Assembly: GCA_025935155.1 (NCBI GenBank)
Contig: JAICVV010000141.1
Location: 1-5,937, forward strand
Origin: Alphaproteobacteria bacterium
GTDB lineage: Bacteria > Pseudomonadota > Alphaproteobacteria > Micropepsales > Micropepsaceae
Length of the DNA stretch: 5,937 nucleotides
Direction of reading: 5' to 3'
Part shown: in pieces, positions 5,709 to 5,937 of the stretch
Layout: each line of letters starts with the position of its first letter
How positions within the stretch are numbered: the first letter of the stretch is position 1
The notes under the pieces: generated by a model
The model's database searches: none
Told to the model about the DNA's origin: nothing
Seen by the model: the letters and a program-made list of their open reading frames with translations, nothing else
Program-made: the position numbers and the translations under genes

Positions 5709-5937
5709 TCAGTGGCCGATCAGCCGCAAGGCCAAAGGTTTCCATGCTGCACTCTGATACAGAAACACCGCCGTGCATTGCCAGAACACAATGCACGGAA
5801 CGGCGCAAATGGCGTCCGGCGCTGCGGCTCCAGCCGCGCTGCTGCTTCCATTGCCATCGGTGAAATCCCCCGATCCCCGCGCTGAGATTGAACCAGTTAC
5901 GCGCAGCACGCGCAATGGATCATCACGCGAGGCCGGA
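5709..5937 (-). CDS. Possible C-terminal end of a gene entering from beyond the right edge (doubtful)
   Basis: This frame is open from the window edge to a TGA at 5709-5711, giving 75 residues with no ATG. The predicted end is a Gly/Ser/Ala-rich stretch followed by a hydrophobic run (IVFWQCTAVFLYQ) and a basic tail (KPLALRLIGH). Synonymous third positions are less G/C-biased than in the neighbouring genes. A strong perfect hairpin lies inside the frame, which argues against coding. If real, it ends 46 bases before the five-helix protein start and would be cotranscribed with it. If not, 5663-5937 is a non-coding leader or spacer. Confidence 0.25.
   Translation of the reverse strand, partial: PASRDDPLRVLRVTGSISARGSGDFTDGNGSSSAAGAAAPDAICAVPCIVFWQCTAVFLYQSAAWKPLALRLIGH
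5768..5803 (-). terminator. Strong hairpin, possible terminator or regulatory stem-loop
   Basis: A perfect 10-base inverted repeat (CCGTGCATTG 5771-5780, CAATGCACGG 5789-5798) with an 8-base loop. It is extended by CCG 5768-5770 pairing with CGG 5801-5803 across a two-base AA bulge, for 13 pairs in all. Read on the - strand the stem is followed by TGTTTCT, a weak T-rich run; read on the + strand there is no T tract. It may therefore end transcription of a gene lying to the right, or act as an operator or leader structure ahead of the five-helix protein gene, whose start is 105 bases downstream. The repeat is certain; the function is not. Confidence 0.45.

Noticed and set aside
5501..5863. + strand frame of 120 residues across the start of the five-helix protein and the hairpin
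   Set aside because: Arg/His-rich composition, no Shine-Dalgarno, and it overlaps a better-supported gene in antisense.

Overview
The window looks like an ordinary, gene-dense piece of a GC-rich alphaproteobacterial chromosome. The support is the strong G/C preference at third codon positions, the gpsA / YciI-like / EVE-domain gene order that I recall as common in Hyphomicrobiales and relatives, the rhizobial-type MmsA, and the HisKA_2-type histidine kinase typical of that class. I cannot name the genus. No tRNA, rRNA, CRISPR array, insertion sequence or phage gene is visible.

Left part (1-1749, + strand): a tight three-gene operon. It holds gpsA (glycerol-3-phosphate dehydrogenase, phospholipid precursor supply), a YciI-family small protein and an EVE-domain protein. 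The gaps are 8 and 12 bases. The YciI ribosome binding site overlaps the gpsA stop codon, and the EVE GTG start is the first possible start after the in-frame YciI stop. An upstream gene may end at position 11.

Centre (1777-3732, - strand): mmsA (CoA-acylating methylmalonate-semialdehyde dehydrogenase; valine, thymine and inositol breakdown) followed 15 bases later by a small gene for a single-pass membrane-anchored protein that I do not recognise. The + and - strand units converge on a 27-base gap at 1750-1776 with no obvious terminator.

Right part (3855-5662, - strand): a soluble PAS / HisKA_2 histidine kinase with no response regulator in the window, preceded by a five-helix membrane protein of unknown function. 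Both are better started at GTG codons with near-perfect Shine-Dalgarno sequences. The last 275 bases hold a strong perfect inverted repeat (arms 5771-5780 and 5789-5798) and a reading frame that stays open to the window edge. I cannot decide whether this end is coding.

The genes fall into at least two transcription units with unrelated jobs: lipid precursor synthesis and possible quality control on the left, branched-chain catabolism and signalling on the right. I found no convincing new multi-gene system. The points most worth a second look are the two unassigned membrane genes, the orphan kinase, the two hairpins around the start of the five-helix protein gene, and the in-frame YciI/EVE junction.
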